64,000 bases of DNA from Aeromonas hydrophila subsp. hydrophila ATCC 7966 (GTDB taxonomy: Bacteria > Pseudomonadota > Gammaproteobacteria > Enterobacterales > Aeromonadaceae). Shown here in pieces: positions 18,501-27,691 of this stretch. The translations under genes and the position numbers were made by a program. Where the stretch lies: positions 2,547,001 to 2,611,000 of the forward strand of contig NC_008570.1 of NCBI RefSeq assembly GCF_000014805.1, read 5' to 3'. Within the stretch, counting starts at the first letter, position 1; each line of letters opens with the position of its first letter. Under the pieces are notes generated by a model, which was not told the origin of the DNA, did not search any database, and worked only from the letters and a program-made list of their open reading frames with translations.

Positions 18501-19511
18501 CGGCGTCTCCAGCAGACCGGCCATCATGTCTGCCTCGCCGCTGCGCAGCTTGGCCAGTGCCTCTTCCTTGCTGGCGGTGGGGATCACGTGGAAGTTGAGG
18601 CCGGTCTGCTGACTCACCTGCCGCAGTACGTCGGCGCTCCACCCCTTGAGCTCCCCCTGCTCGTCGAGACCGCTGTAGGGCATGAAATCCGGGTTGACGA
18701 CCAGCTTGATGGCGCGGGAGGTGCCGACCAACCAGGCCTGCTCCTTGTCGGTGAAGTGAAGCGGGTTGATGTCCTGCTCCCCTTGCGCCAGATAGCGATC
18801 CAGGTCTTTGTAGAGGGCTCCGGGCGGCAGATAACGGATAGCGGTATCGATGAGCTCGCGCAGTGCCGGCTGGTCGCGCATCATCAGCCGGTAGCTCACC
18901 ACCAGTTCATCGCTGCGCAGCCGGCGCAGCCGCAGCCCCTGATCCGGATATTCGCGCATCAGGTAGCGCAGTTGCAGATAGTCACCGAGGTAGGCGGTCC
19001 CCTTGCCCGCCGCCAGCGCCGCATACCAGTTGTCCGCCTCGGTCAGGGGCAACTGGGTTGAGCGGGGATAAAGCGCCTTGAGCACTTCGTTCGCCTGCCA
19101 GATGGGGGAGACCAGGAAGGTCGCCTGCTCCAGATCGTCGCGATAGAGGATGGCGGATTCGGCCTCCAGCATGGCACGACTGAGTGCCATGCCCGGCAGG
19201 GCCTGCAACGAAGGACCGACATTGGGAATGAGATCGCAGCGCCCCTCCTGCAAGCCGCGCTGCACCGCCGACCAGTTGGGCAGCTTCTCATGCAGGAGCG
19301 GAAAAGGGAGCTGCTCTGCCAACCGCTCCATCTGATCGATTAGCAAACCTCCCGACTCCTCGAGATAAGGCGGCCGGATCAGCGCCGGATAACAGATGGT
19401 CAGCGACTTGGTGGCATCGGCATACGCCTTGGCCGCCGGAGAGAGGGGGAGATCCATCGCCTGCAGTGGCGCAGCCAGCAACAGGCCTAACAATAGGCTG
19501 GTTTTTCTCAT
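15534..19511 (-). CDS. BvgS-type hybrid sensor histidine kinase
   Basis: A 1325-residue kinase with a signal peptide (1-18, APLQA cut). Two periplasmic solute-binding (SBP_bac_3) domains span about 35-245 and 265-490, with a membrane segment at about 496-518. Cytoplasmic PAS domains occupy about 545-645 and 655-765. A HisKA has phospho-histidine H789 in AVSHEIRTPMN, followed by an HATPase with DDEGPGIS and GTGLGLAICRQ. A receiver has D1143 in TDLQMPVMDG and a C-terminal HPt has H1277 in LHKMKGAAK. This is the complete four-step relay of BvgS/EvgS/VieS-type sensors, whose Venus-flytrap domains sense small molecules. The response regulator gene follows after 1 nt. Start 19511 has no Shine-Dalgarno. 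Confidence 0.93.
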   Translation of the reverse strand: MRKTSLLLGLLLAAPLQAMDLPLSPAAKAYADATKSLTICYPALIRPPYLEESGGLLIDQMERLAEQLPFPLLHEKLPNWSAVQRGLQEGRCDLIPNVGPSLQALPGMALSRAMLEAESAILYRDDLEQATFLVSPIWQANEVLKALYPRSTQLPLTEADNWYAALAAGKGTAYLGDYLQLRYLMREYPDQGLRLRRLRSDELVVSYRLMMRDQPALRELIDTAIRYLPPGALYKDLDRYLAQGEQDINPLHFTDKEQAWLVGTSRAIKLVVNPDFMPYSGLDEQGELKGWSADVLRQVSQQTGLNFHVIPTASKEEALAKLRSGEADMMAGLLETPALTDAFDFTRIMALNRYALVSRKAKSFDTLAAVKGDIVVPATLYDEGMLARLDGEHHWRKSDTLAQGLAAVQSGEADAMLAELYQLQYPLRNNQLDGLDIRELPQRFGLGFAISHHSPRLAGVMEQSLMAFTSRQNDDLNQRWRRLVLTQQAGVSYGIWLGSVSLALLISAGVIWLIWRSRQQLAREVSQRQEMEQTLALESQFRESLFQALPVPVFLRDNQGEIIKRNKQAKRLEARYLAELHLPEAQLQGGEGEMALGDQVYSYAQIPLQLGKQSPAGDLIALSNISALRERTRLLRQAERRLRALTNTVPGVVIQFLLQREGIAQVEFISRGSYELLGLASQQIRRNPGQALGRLDQHDRRKMKAPMLEMLQAGQPFSYALRYEHPGKGTRWLQFYGRGRSQSEQGWRVYGVVQDVTTRVEQEQALQASHERAEQAVLAKGRFLAAVSHEIRTPMNAILGLLEWLSHTSLNAEQRSALAHVRQAGDELLGLLNDVLDFSRNENRQLALSLQPTDLVDLCEHVAAVHWSKARSKRLQLRLDLDHRLPAQVELDPHRVQQVLHNLLANAIKFSSRGEVVLWARRAGSQLLCGVDDEGPGISAELLPRLFLPFEQGGEAGQPRAQGTGLGLAICRQLMEQMGGEIRVEPRPTGGSRFLCALPLVLLQEMPRWRPRVASVHVQLGEAERDYLLPWLGELDLQDDPAGPVLSVQLDEQGLRYWDWQGEPWVPGSVVSLMQPRLVPSSQGMITLPGQGMRVLLVEDHEVNRVLISMQLTQLGARVISAANGQLALDILQHETVDLVLTDLQMPVMDGAELCRQLRDSPRWQHLPTYVITADLSEQAAAQLASCGCRGHLDKPLLLKDLANLLRGLGEPDLAPAPESPPQSDLPAEGEVWAAQEVSLLAPELIPLYLDATGQDLADIERCVTQGDEMALEAALHKMKGAAKMVGATPLVQVIEQWKRDPRQPLLPPLRQALDEVCRRLRERL

Positions 19512-19519
19512 GAAAAAAT

Positions 19520-19546
19520 AAAAGCCAGGCGGTTGCCTGGCTTTTT
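19520..19546 (-). terminator. Terminator after ihfA
   Basis: GCCAGGC pairs with GCCTGGC around GGTT/AACC, flanked by A and T runs. On the minus strand it begins 1 nt after the ihfA stop and ends about 8 nt before the kinase start codon. Confidence 0.85.
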
Positions 19547-19547
19547 G

Positions 19548-19844
19548 TCACTCGTTGGGCTCAACATTTTCGACCCTGGCCTTGAGCTTCTGACCAGGGC
19601 GGAAGGTGACCACCCGCCGGGCGCTGATAGGAATATCTTCGCCGGTTTTCGGGTTACGTCCAGGACGCTGGTTCTTCTCACGAAGATCAAAGTTACCGAA
19701 GCCTGAAATCTTGACTTGTTCACCACGCTCAAGCGCTTGTCTGATCTCTTCAAAGAAGGCTTCCACCATATCTTTGGCTTCACGCTTGCTCATCCCGAGC
19801 TGGGTGAACAGGTGCTCTGCAATGTCGGCTTTGGTAAGCGCCAT
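19548..19844 (-). CDS. ihfA: Integration host factor subunit alpha
   Basis: A 98-residue DNA-bending protein that works as a heterodimer with IhfB. It is almost identical in pattern to E. coli Ihf[14 protein letters not shown], the dimer core helices, the [14 protein letters not shown] beta arm, and [26 protein letters not shown] with the intercalating proline (about residue 65). It begins 3 nt downstream of pheT, the conserved pheST-ihfA arrangement. Confidence 0.98.
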   Translation of the reverse strand: MALTKADIAEHLFTQLGMSKREAKDMVEAFFEEIRQALERGEQVKISGFGNFDLREKNQRPGRNPKTGEDIPISARRVVTFRPGQKLKARVENVEPNE

Positions 19845-19847
19845 AGA

Positions 19848-22244
19848 TCAATCCCTCAAGGATGCATTCAACTCTTCACCAAGGGCCCGCACGACATTGT
19901 CTACGGTCTCGGCAATCTCTTTCTCCTCCAGAGTGCGCTGGGTGTCTTGCAGAACAAGACTGATGGCCAGGCTCTTCTTGTCCTCTGCCATGCCAGCACC
20001 CTGGTATACGTCAAACAAGTTTATTCCAACTACCTGATTTCCGCCAACTTTTTTAATTACTGCCAGAACATCCCCTGCCAGAACCTGACGATCAACCACC
20101 ACGGCGATGTCACGACGGTTGGCAGGGAACTTGGAAACCTCGGCAGCAACCGGCACCTTGGCCGGGGTCAGATTGTCCAGCTCCAGTTCGAACATGACGG
20201 CGCGACTCTTCAGACCCAGCTTCTTCTCGAGGCTCGGATGGATCACGCCGATGTGGCCGATCACCACGCCATTGCGCAGGATGGCCGCGCTCTGGCCCGG
20301 ATGCAGGGCGCTGTGCTCGGCACGCTCGAAGGTGAAGGTAGCCCCTTCGGCGGTCAGATCCAGCACCGCTTCCAGATCCCCTTTCAAATCAAAGAAGTCG
20401 GCAGCGCGGCTCTTGATGTCCCAGTGCTCGTCGCTCTGGTTGCCGGTGATGATGCCGGCCAGCATGGGCTCCTGACGGATGCCGTTCTCGGCATTCTCGT
20501 CCTTGATGAAGCGCAGGCCCTGCTCGAACAGGCGCACCCGCGGCTGCTGACGGTTCTGGTTGTAAACCACGGCCTGCACCAGACCCGGGAACAGAGAGAC
20601 GCGCATGGCGGACATCTCGACCGAAATCGGGTTCGGCAGCACGATGGCATCGCTCTGCGGGAACAGGGTCTGCTGAGCCTTGGGATCGACGAAGCTGTAG
20701 GTGATCGCTTCCTGGAAGCCGCGATCAACCAGCAGGTCGCGCACGCGCTTCAAGGTCACCTGCCCTTCTGCCTGCTCCACCATCGCCAGAGAGGCGGCGG
20801 GTTTGAGGTTCGGGATGTTGTTGTAGCCGTAGATGCGGGCCACTTCCTCGATGAGGTCTTCCTCGATGGCGATATCGAAACGCCAGGAGGGGGCCAGCGC
20901 GGTCCAGCCGTCGGCTTCAACGGTCACCTGCATGCCGAGGCGAGTCAGGATCTCGACCACCTGCGCATCTGCCACGCTGATACCGATCACCTTGTCGAGC
21001 TTGGCGCGGCGCAGCTTGATGGGGGCCGCTTTCGGCAAGTGGGCATCGGATTTGACCTCGATGACCGGACCCGCTTCACCGCCGCACTCTCCGCCACAAA
21101 TGTCCAGCAGCAGACGGGTGGCACGATCCATCACCTTGGCCTGCAGCTCGGGATCCACCCCGCGCTCGAAGCGGTGGGAAGAGTCAGTGTGCAGACCGTA
21201 GGCACGGGCACGGCCGGTGATAGAGAGCGGTGCGAAGAAGGCGCACTCCAGCAGGATGTCGGTAGTGGTCTCGGAGACACCGGTGCGATCACCGCCGAAA
21301 ATACCGGCCATGCAGGCAGGGCCTTTGGCATCGGCAATCACCAAAGTCGTCTCTTTGAGCTTCACTTCGTTGCCATCGAGCAGGGTCATCGGCTCGTCGG
21401 CCTTGGCGCGGCGCACCACCAGTTCCCCTTCAAGCGTCGCCAGATCGAAGGCGTGCATCGGCTGGCCATATTCCAGCAGCAAGTAGTTGGTGATGTCGAC
21501 GATGGCGTCGATGGAGCGGATGCCGCCACGGCGCAGCTTCTCCTGCATCCAGAGCGGGCTCTGGGCGTGCAGGTTCAGCCCCTTGATGACACGGCCGAGA
21601 TAACGGGGGCAATCCGCCGGCGCTTCCACCCGGATCGGGAAAGTCGCATCGATGGTGGCAACAGCCGGCGCCCAGGTCGGCTCGACCACGTCGACGCTGT
21701 TGAGCACGCCGATTTCACGGGCGAGCCCTGCGATGCCGAGGCAGTCGGCACGGTTCGGGGTCAGATCCACGTCGATGCTGACGTCGTTGAGCGCGAGGTA
21801 TTCGCGGATATCGGTGCCGATGGGCGCATCCAGCGGCAGCTCGATGATGCCATCGGCGTCGACGTCGATCCCCAGCTCGCTGAAGGAGCAGAGCATGCCG
21901 TGAGACGGCTGACCGCGCAGCTTGGCTTTCTTGATGGTGAAATCACCCGGCAGGGTCGCCCCTACTTTGGCCACGCAGACTTTCAGGCCGGCGCGGCAGT
22001 TCGGCGCACCGCAGACGATGTCCAGCAGTTCGTCGCCCACGTTGACCTTGGTTACCCGCAGCTTGTCGGCGTCAAGATGCTGGGCGCACTCGACCACTTC
22101 GCCCACCACCACGTTGTTGAACTGGCCGGCCACCGCTTCTACGGCATCCACTTCCAGACCGGCCATGGTGATCTGCTCGGCCAGTGCGTTGTCACTCAAC
22201 TCGGTGCGGACCCACTCCATCACCCAGGATTTACTGAATTTCAT
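19848..22244 (-). CDS. pheT: Phenylalanine-tRNA ligase subunit beta
   Basis: Beta subunit (798 residues) of the alpha2-beta2 phenylalanyl-tRNA synthetase. It has the N-terminal tRNA-binding (EMAP-like) domain at about residues 39-148 ([26 protein letters not shown]), the B3/B4 editing region, the B5 domain (about 400-470) and the C-terminal ferredoxin-like anticodon-binding domain (about 700-798, [15 protein letters not shown]). Length is normal for gammaproteobacteria. It lies 12 nt after pheS. Confidence 0.98.
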   Translation of the reverse strand: MKFSKSWVMEWVRTELSDNALAEQITMAGLEVDAVEAVAGQFNNVVVGEVVECAQHLDADKLRVTKVNVGDELLDIVCGAPNCRAGLKVCVAKVGATLPGDFTIKKAKLRGQPSHGMLCSFSELGIDVDADGIIELPLDAPIGTDIREYLALNDVSIDVDLTPNRADCLGIAGLAREIGVLNSVDVVEPTWAPAVATIDATFPIRVEAPADCPRYLGRVIKGLNLHAQSPLWMQEKLRRGGIRSIDAIVDITNYLLLEYGQPMHAFDLATLEGELVVRRAKADEPMTLLDGNEVKLKETTLVIADAKGPACMAGIFGGDRTGVSETTTDILLECAFFAPLSITGRARAYGLHTDSSHRFERGVDPELQAKVMDRATRLLLDICGGECGGEAGPVIEVKSDAHLPKAAPIKLRRAKLDKVIGISVADAQVVEILTRLGMQVTVEADGWTALAPSWRFDIAIEEDLIEEVARIYGYNNIPNLKPAASLAMVEQAEGQVTLKRVRDLLVDRGFQEAITYSFVDPKAQQTLFPQSDAIVLPNPISVEMSAMRVSLFPGLVQAVVYNQNRQQPRVRLFEQGLRFIKDENAENGIRQEPMLAGIITGNQSDEHWDIKSRAADFFDLKGDLEAVLDLTAEGATFTFERAEHSALHPGQSAAILRNGVVIGHIGVIHPSLEKKLGLKSRAVMFELELDNLTPAKVPVAAEVSKFPANRRDIAVVVDRQVLAGDVLAVIKKVGGNQVVGINLFDVYQGAGMAEDKKSLAISLVLQDTQRTLEEKEIAETVDNVVRALGEELNASLRD

Positions 22245-22256
22245 GTTCTCTCGCCC

Positions 22257-23556
<1,300 letters not shown>

Positions 23557-23913
23557 TTAGACCAGAGCTGCTTTGGCCTTTTCAACCAGGGCGGTGAAAG
23601 CCAGCTTGTCGTGAACGGCGATATCGGACAGGATCTTGCGATCGATCTCGATGGAAGCCTTCTTCAGACCGTTGATCAGACGGCTGTAGGACAGACCGTT
23701 CTGACGGGCTGCTGCGTTGATACGCGCAATCCACAGTTGACGGAACTGACGCTTTTTCTGGCGACGGTCACGGTAGGCATACTGACCAGCTTTGGTTACC
23801 GCTTGTACCGCTACGCGGTAGACACGGGAACGGGCGCCGTAGTAACCCTTGGCGGCTTTCATTACTTTCTTGTGACGAGCGCGAGCGGTCACACCACGTT
23901 TAACTCTTGGCAT
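23557..23913 (-). CDS. rplT: 50S ribosomal protein L20
   Basis: A 118-residue protein starting [30 protein letters not shown], the highly basic rRNA-binding N-terminal helix of L20, with the normal globular C-terminus ([21 protein letters not shown]). L20 assembles early into the 50S subunit and, in E. coli, represses translation of rpmI-rplT. It follows rpmI by 15 nt. Confidence 0.99.
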   Translation of the reverse strand: MPRVKRGVTARARHKKVMKAAKGYYGARSRVYRVAVQAVTKAGQYAYRDRRQKKRQFRQLWIARINAAARQNGLSYSRLINGLKKASIEIDRKILSDIAVHDKLAFTALVEKAKAALV

Positions 23914-23928
23914 TTTTCACATCCCCCC

Positions 23929-24126
23929 TTATGCGTACGGCAGACAAGCGACAACACGTTTGTGGTCGGCAGCGGAAACAAAGAACTTCGGTCCCAGCTG
24001 ACGCTTACGCTTACTGCTCTTCTTGGTCAGGATGTGACGCAGGTGGTTGTGCTTGCACTTGAAGCGACCTGAGCCAGTTTTCTTGAAGCGCTTTGCGGCG
24101 CCCCGGTTGGTTTTCATCTTCGGCAT
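23929..24126 (-). CDS. rpmI: 50S ribosomal protein L35
   Basis: A 65-residue basic protein ([26 protein letters not shown], ending VACLPYA) matching L35 throughout. It sits in the conserved infC-rpmI-rplT order. An 86-nt gap to infC contains a strong hairpin that may take part in L20 control. Confidence 0.99.
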   Translation of the reverse strand: MPKMKTNRGAAKRFKKTGSGRFKCKHNHLRHILTKKSSKRKRQLGPKFFVSAADHKRVVACLPYA

Positions 24127-24171
24127 TTCATACTCCGCATTGTGAGTGACAACAAAATCGCAAGGCGAACC

Positions 24172-24197
24172 GACTCATGGGACCAGCCCCATGAGTC
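24172..24197 (-). promoter_or_regulatory. 10-bp hairpin between infC and rpmI
   Basis: GACTCATGGG (24172-24181) and CCCATGAGTC (24188-24197) form a perfect 10-bp stem with a 6-nt loop. No T-run follows on the minus strand, so it is not a classical terminator. Its position matches where E. coli carries the L20-responsive rpmI leader, so a role in translational control is plausible but unproven. Confidence 0.45.
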
Positions 24198-24212
24198 AAT
24201 TTCTTGTGGGCC

Positions 24213-24761
24213 TTAAGATTTCTTCTTAGGTGCGAGGACCATCACAGCTTGACGGCCTTCGACTTTCGGGAACGATTCGACTACGGCCAGCTCTTCCAGA
24301 TCGTTCTTGACGCGCTCCAGAACCTTGATACCAAGTTCCTGGTGGGCCATTTCACGACCACGGAAGCGCAGGGTGACCTTTGCCTTGTCCCCGTCTTCCA
24401 GAAAGCGAACCAGGTTGCGTAGTTTTACCTGATAGTCGCCTTCGTCGGTGCCAGGACGGAATTTGATTTCCTTGACCTGGACGACTTTCTGCTTTTTCTT
24501 CTGTTCTTTGGTGGTCTTGCTCTTTTCGTAGAGGAATTTGCCGTAATCCATGATCCGGCAAACGGGCGGCTCAGCGTTCGGACTGATCTCGACCAGATCC
24601 ACTCCGGCCTCAAGGGCCAAGTTCAGGGCATCCTGGATGGAGGTGATGCCAATGGCTTCACCATCCAGACCAGTCAGACGAACTTCTTTCAGACGGATCT
24701 CTTCGTTGATCCGGTGAGCGCGGGCTTGCGGTTGCTTGCCCAGTTTTTTTCCGCCTTTTAT
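24213..24761 (-). CDS. infC: Translation initiation factor IF-3, AUA start codon
   Basis: IF-3 prevents premature 70S association and checks start codons. From the first ATG the reading frame gives only 135 residues. Homology continues upstream ([30 protein letters not shown]) to codon ATA at 24761-24759, giving 182 residues, the normal length (180 in E. coli). The frame is closed two codons before by the thrS stop TAA, so ATA aligns with the AUU start of E. coli infC (both followed by AAA GGC GGA). GGAGG lies inside the end of thrS. Rare start codons allow IF-3 to limit its own synthesis. Confidence 0.95.
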   Translation of the reverse strand: MKGGKKLGKQPQARAHRINEEIRLKEVRLTGLDGEAIGITSIQDALNLALEAGVDLVEISPNAEPPVCRIMDYGKFLYEKSKTTKEQKKKQKVVQVKEIKFRPGTDEGDYQVKLRNLVRFLEDGDKAKVTLRFRGREMAHQELGIKVLERVKNDLEELAVVESFPKVEGRQAVMVLAPKKKS

Positions 24762-24764
24762 AGC

Positions 24765-26693
24765 TTATTCCTCCACTTTCTTTTGTCCGCGGGTCTGAAC
24801 TTCCTGGGTCAACAGAGCAATCAGCTCTTCAACAGGATAAGTGCCCAGGTCAGCCCCTTTACGAGTACGCACTGCAATCTTGCCGGCTTCTACTTCTTTG
24901 TCGCCGCAGACCAGCATGAAGGGTACTCGCTTCAAAGTATGCTCGCGGATTTTAAAGCCAATCTTCTCATTTCTCAAGTCCGCTTTTGCGCGAAGGCCCG
25001 CATCATTCAATGCTTTGGCTACTTTCACTGCATAATCGGCCTGATTGTCGGTGATATTCATGACCACGGCTTGGGTCGGTGCCAGCCAGGTCGGGAACAG
25101 TCCGGCGTACTCTTCGGTCAGGATCCCGATGAAACGCTCCAGCGAGCCCAGAATGGCACGGTGGATCATCACGGGAACATGACGTTCGTTGTCTTCACCC
25201 ACGTAGGTGGCGCCCAGACGGCCCGGCAGGGCAAAATCGAGCTGCACGGTACCACATTGCCACGCACGATCAAGGCAATCGTGCAGGGTAAATTCGATCT
25301 TGGGACCGTAGAAGGCCCCCTCACCCGGCTGCAGATCGTACTTCAGGCCGTTCAGCACCAGGGCCTCGGCCAGCGCGGCCTCGGCGCGATCCCAGGCTTC
25401 ATCGGAGCCGATACGCTGTTCCGGACGAGTGGAGAGCTTGACCACGATGTTCTCGAAGCCGAAGGTGCCATAGACGTCGTAGACCATGCGGATACAGGCC
25501 GACACCTCTTCCATGATCTGCTCTTCGGTACAGAAGATGTGCGCGTCATCCTGGGTGAAACCACGTACCCGCATCAGGCCGTGCAGGGAGCCTGACGGCT
25601 CGTTGCGGTGGCAGGAGCCAAACTCGGCCATGCGCAGCGGCAGATCGCGGTAGGATTTGAGACCCTGGTTGAAGATCTGCACGTGACCCGGGCAGTTCAT
25701 CGGCTTGATGGCGTACTCGCGGTTCTCGGACTGGGTGGTGAACATGGCCTGGGCGTATTTCTCCCAGTGACCTGAACGCTCCCACAGCACGCGATCCATC
25801 ATGAAGGGGCCTTTCACCTCCTGATAGTCGTACTCTTTGAGCTTGCCGCGGATGAAGGTTTCCAGCTCGCGGAAGATGGTCCAGCCATCGTTGTGCCAGA
25901 ACACCATGCCGGGCGCTTCTTCCTGCATGTGATACAGGTCGAGCTGCTTGCCGATCTTGCGGTGGTCGCGTTTGGCGGCCTCTTCGAGGCGCTGCAGGTA
26001 AGACTTGAGTTGCTTCTTGTCGGCCCAGGCGGTGCCGTAGATGCGCTGCAGCATCTTGTTGTTGGAGTCGCCGCGCCAGTAGGCACCGGACATCTTCTGC
26101 AACTTGAAGTGGTGGCAGTGACGCATGTTGGGCACATGCGGGCCGCGACACATGTCGATGTACTCTTCGTGATGATACAGACCTGGCTGGTCATCACGGG
26201 CAATGTTCTGATCCAGGATCTCGACCTTGTAGGTCTCGCCACGGGCTTCGAACACGTCGCGTGCTTCCTGCCAGGAGACCTTCTTCTTGATGACGTCGTA
26301 ATCCTTGGCGGCCAGCGCCAGCATGCGCTCTTCCAGCGCCGCCAGATCTTCGTCGGTCAGGGTGCGATCGAGATCGATGTCGTAGTAGAAACCGTTGTCG
26401 ATGACGGGACCGATGGCCATCTTGGTCTGGGGCCAGAGTTGCTTGATGGCATGACCCAGCAGGTGAGCACAGGAGTGGCGCAGGATGTCCAGACCTTCTT
26501 CGTCTTTGGCGGTGATGATGGCCAGGGAGGCATCGGCTTCGATCAGCTCGCAGGCATCCACCAGTTCACCGTTTACCCGACCGGCAATGCACGCCTTGGC
26601 GAGACCGGGACCGATGTCCGCGGCCACATCCATGACGGAAACGGCGTGGGCAAATTGACGTTGGCTGCCATCAGGCAGAGTAATGATTGGCAT
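24765..26693 (-). CDS. thrS: Threonine-tRNA ligase
   Basis: A 642-residue class II synthetase, the same length as E. coli ThrRS. It begins with a TGS domain (residues 1-61, [14 protein letters not shown]). The editing domain follows (residues about 62-225) with the HxxxH-type zinc-like motif [14 protein letters not shown]. The catalytic core contains [22 protein letters not shown] and RGFTQDDAH; these supply the zinc ligand Cys and the motif 2 residues. An anticodon domain closes it. Start 26693 follows AAGGA and aligns with known enzymes; the longer frame to 26756 is not supported. A tRNA-like hairpin stands just upstream. Confidence 0.97.
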   Translation of the reverse strand: MPIITLPDGSQRQFAHAVSVMDVAADIGPGLAKACIAGRVNGELVDACELIEADASLAIITAKDEEGLDILRHSCAHLLGHAIKQLWPQTKMAIGPVIDNGFYYDIDLDRTLTDEDLAALEERMLALAAKDYDVIKKKVSWQEARDVFEARGETYKVEILDQNIARDDQPGLYHHEEYIDMCRGPHVPNMRHCHHFKLQKMSGAYWRGDSNNKMLQRIYGTAWADKKQLKSYLQRLEEAAKRDHRKIGKQLDLYHMQEEAPGMVFWHNDGWTIFRELETFIRGKLKEYDYQEVKGPFMMDRVLWERSGHWEKYAQAMFTTQSENREYAIKPMNCPGHVQIFNQGLKSYRDLPLRMAEFGSCHRNEPSGSLHGLMRVRGFTQDDAHIFCTEEQIMEEVSACIRMVYDVYGTFGFENIVVKLSTRPEQRIGSDEAWDRAEAALAEALVLNGLKYDLQPGEGAFYGPKIEFTLHDCLDRAWQCGTVQLDFALPGRLGATYVGEDNERHVPVMIHRAILGSLERFIGILTEEYAGLFPTWLAPTQAVVMNITDNQADYAVKVAKALNDAGLRAKADLRNEKIGFKIREHTLKRVPFMLVCGDKEVEAGKIAVRTRKGADLGTYPVEELIALLTQEVQTRGQKKVEE

Positions 26694-26714
26694 TGTGTGT
26701 TTCCTTATACAGTG

Positions 26715-26735
26715 GTGCCCCCTACCAAAGGGCAC
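26715..26735 (-). promoter_or_regulatory. thrS leader hairpin mimicking the tRNA-Thr(GGU) anticodon arm
   Basis: The mRNA forms a 7-bp stem (GUGCCCU with GGGGCAC, one U-G pair) closed by the 7-nt loop UUGGUAG. This is the size of an anticodon loop, with U at position 33, GGU as anticodon and A at 37. GGU is a threonine anticodon. It ends 21 nt before the thrS start, beside AAGGA. In E. coli, ThrRS represses its own translation by binding such mimics; the same is inferred here. Confidence 0.65.
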
Positions 26736-26929
26736 ATGCGGGATGGAAAGATTCATTCAAAAATGGGTGATGTTCTGGCTCTCCACAGCACTTTGCGAAG
26801 GCGCCCCGCGACGCAAACAACCCGTTCAACGTCGCAAGACAAACCAAAAACCGGACCATGCTACCAGAAGTAGGCGGGACTGTATCGGGTTTGCTGAGAT
26901 TTTCTACAGTCAGATGAAGTGCTTGGCAG

Positions 26930-27517
26930 CTATTCCCCCAGCAGGGGCTGCCAGTTGAAATCAAACGTGGAGCTCCCCTCCTGCGCCAGTTCCAGCTCCT
27001 GCAGCACCTTGAGCGCCAGCTGATTGCCCTGCTTGGCGGCCTGATAGAGCCACTCCTTGGCACGGGGCAGATCGACCCGCCCGCTGACCCCCATCAAATG
27101 CAGCACGCCCACCTTCAACATGGCGGGCACATCGCCGTTCTTGGCCGCCAGCTCCATCCAGTGAAACGCTTCGCGCAGATCCCGCTTCACCCCGGCCCCC
27201 CGCAGGTAGACCTCCCCCAGCCGGTATTGGCCGAAGGCATCCCCCGCCTGCGCCGCCTGACGATAGAGCGTGATGGCCCGGCTGATATCCTGCTCGCTCC
27301 CCTGCCCCACTTCATGGCTCCAGCCCATCAGGGCCTGGGCCCGCGGCTGGCCCTGCTCGGCCAGCGGCGACCAGATCCGGGTCGCCTCATCGAAGTGACC
27401 GGTGCGCCAGGCGCGATTGGCCGAGGCCAGCTCCTGCTCGGTGGAGAGCGGGATCAGACGCCAGATAACCAGTGCAATGACAGCGATGAAGAGCCAGCGG
27501 GAGGTGATGGGTGCCAT
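26930..27517 (-). CDS. Membrane-anchored Sel1-repeat protein
   Basis: A 195-residue protein with one N-terminal membrane anchor (LFIAVIALVIWRLIPL, about residues 8-23). At least three Sel1/TPR-like repeats follow (ARAQALMGWSHEVGQG, AFGQYRLGEVYLRGAG and PAMLKVGVLHLMG types, residues about 60-175). Sel1 repeats are protein-interaction scaffolds, probably periplasmic here. The start at 27517 is chosen because the anchor begins there; the frame is open to 27583 but the extra residues are not domain-like. Specific function unknown. Confidence 0.78.
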   Translation of the reverse strand: MAPITSRWLFIAVIALVIWRLIPLSTEQELASANRAWRTGHFDEATRIWSPLAEQGQPRAQALMGWSHEVGQGSEQDISRAITLYRQAAQAGDAFGQYRLGEVYLRGAGVKRDLREAFHWMELAAKNGDVPAMLKVGVLHLMGVSGRVDLPRAKEWLYQAAKQGNQLALKVLQELELAQEGSSTFDFNWQPLLGE

Positions 27518-27660
27518 GATGATTTCCGTGATCCAGTTCGCATTTCGTCTATGTAAACGAAATGTAGCGCCGCGATCAAGCAAGAGATCCCTTTGACATG
27601 CTTTTTATGGCCGGCTGGGTCGGCAGAACTTGCATTCGGCAATGAGGGTCAGCATGATAC

Positions 27661-27676
27661 CTGTATATATAAACAG
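27661..27676 (+). promoter_or_regulatory. LexA (SOS) box
   Basis: CTGTATATATAAACAG fits the gammaproteobacterial SOS box CTGT-N8-ACAG exactly, with the AT-rich centre of strong boxes. It ends 15 bp before the radical SAM start codon, so bound LexA would block that gene. Confidence 0.8.
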
Positions 27677-27691
27677 TATTGGTAGGGTGCG

